Source: Acidaminobacter sp. JC074
GTDB taxonomy: Bacteria > Bacillota > Clostridia > Peptostreptococcales > Acidaminobacteraceae
Direction of reading: 5' to 3'
NCBI RefSeq assembly: GCF_022496765.1
Contig: NZ_VANV01000025.1
Span: forward strand, 31,402-95,401
DNA length: 64,000 nt
Notes under the pieces: model-generated
The model's database searches: none
Seen by the model: only the letters and a program-made list of their open reading frames with translations
What the model was told of the DNA's origin: nothing
In this document: piece by piece, positions 63,836 through 64,000 of the stretch
Position numbering within the stretch: position 1 is the first letter of the stretch
Layout of the letters: every line of letters begins with the position of its first letter
Made by a program: the position numbers and the translations under genes

Positions 63836-64000
63836 AGTCGCTGAGCTAAGTAACTGCAAGCGATGTAGAACATTGAAAACTGAACAGTATGAGCAAAATA
63901 CAAGCATACCATTTCGAAAGAAATGGCCCAAAAATTCCGTTTGATTTCGAAAGAGATTAAACAACTTCAGGAATGAAGTAAAAAATTCAAACCAAGTGGC
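63836..64000 (+). other. Ribosomal RNA operon leader (partial)
   Basis: The transcribed leader of an rrn operon runs off the right edge. It includes ACATTGAAAACTGAACAG (63872-63889), a phrase common in Firmicute pre-rRNA. Two GAAA-tetraloop hairpins follow, CCATTTC/GAAATGG (63909-63926) and TTGATTTC/GAGATTAA (63941-63960). The 16S gene start is not reached. Confidence 0.8.

Noticed and set aside
63836..64000. 16S rRNA gene within the window
   Set aside because: The conserved 16S 5' end is not reached before the right edge; only leader sequence is present.

Overview
The window is a low-GC chromosome segment from a Firmicute, most likely a sporulating clostridium. It combines clostridial gene order (gltX-cysE-cysS-mrnC-thyX-rlmB-yacP-sigH-rpmG-secE-nusG-rplKAJL-rpoBC-str-S10-spc-alpha-ecfA1A2T-truA-rplM-rpsI), T-box leaders, zinc-type ribosomal proteins, sigma-H and an archaeal-type ProRS remnant. 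Genus cannot be fixed from sequence alone. Most genes face right. The exceptions are cvpA and the pyrB-pyrI pair.

Region 1 (1-9.6 kb) holds aminoacyl-tRNA and RNA-metabolism genes. It opens with a T-box whose specifier I read as CCU (Pro). The proS gene it should control is gone except for its last 53 codons. An IS200/IS605-type element carrying only tnpB now lies between leader and remnant, followed by gltX. A second T-box (UGC, Cys) precedes cysE-cysS; then come mrnC, a small membrane protein, thyX, rlmB, yacP and sigH.

Region 2 (9.6-41.1 kb) is the transcription/translation core: rpmG-secE-nusG-rplK-rplA, an L10 leader with rplJ-rplL, rpoB-rpoC behind a strong hairpin leader, the str operon (rplGB-rpsL-rpsG-fusA-tuf), and an uninterrupted S10-spc-alpha supercluster from rpsJ to rplQ including secY, adk, map, infA and rpoA. 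RpoB carries Asn at the position of E. coli His526, a classical rifamycin-resistance site.

Region 3 (41.2-55.5 kb) begins with an orphan hybrid sensor kinase and an unusual chemotaxis receptor lodged between rplQ and the ECF transporter genes. The conserved order resumes with ecfA1-ecfA2-ecfT-truA and rplM-rpsI. Next are a Memo/AMMECR1 fusion gene, a dense cluster of DnaA boxes, cvpA (minus strand), a membrane-anchored family-18 glycosidase, a small membrane protein, ndk and a FAD-dependent dehydrogenase.

Region 4 (55.5-64 kb) has a sodium:neurotransmitter-type symporter, then divergent pyrimidine genes. pyrB-pyrI has a recognisable PyrR attenuator. pyrC-pyrF-pyrK-pyrD has a leader terminator without a visible PyrR site. 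A coiled-coil protein built from 26-residue repeats follows. The window ends in the promoter and leader region of a ribosomal RNA operon with three tandem promoters; the 16S gene itself lies beyond the right edge.

Many promoters here share one form: TTGAC(A/T), 17 or 18 bases, then an extended TGn-TAnnnT -10 element.
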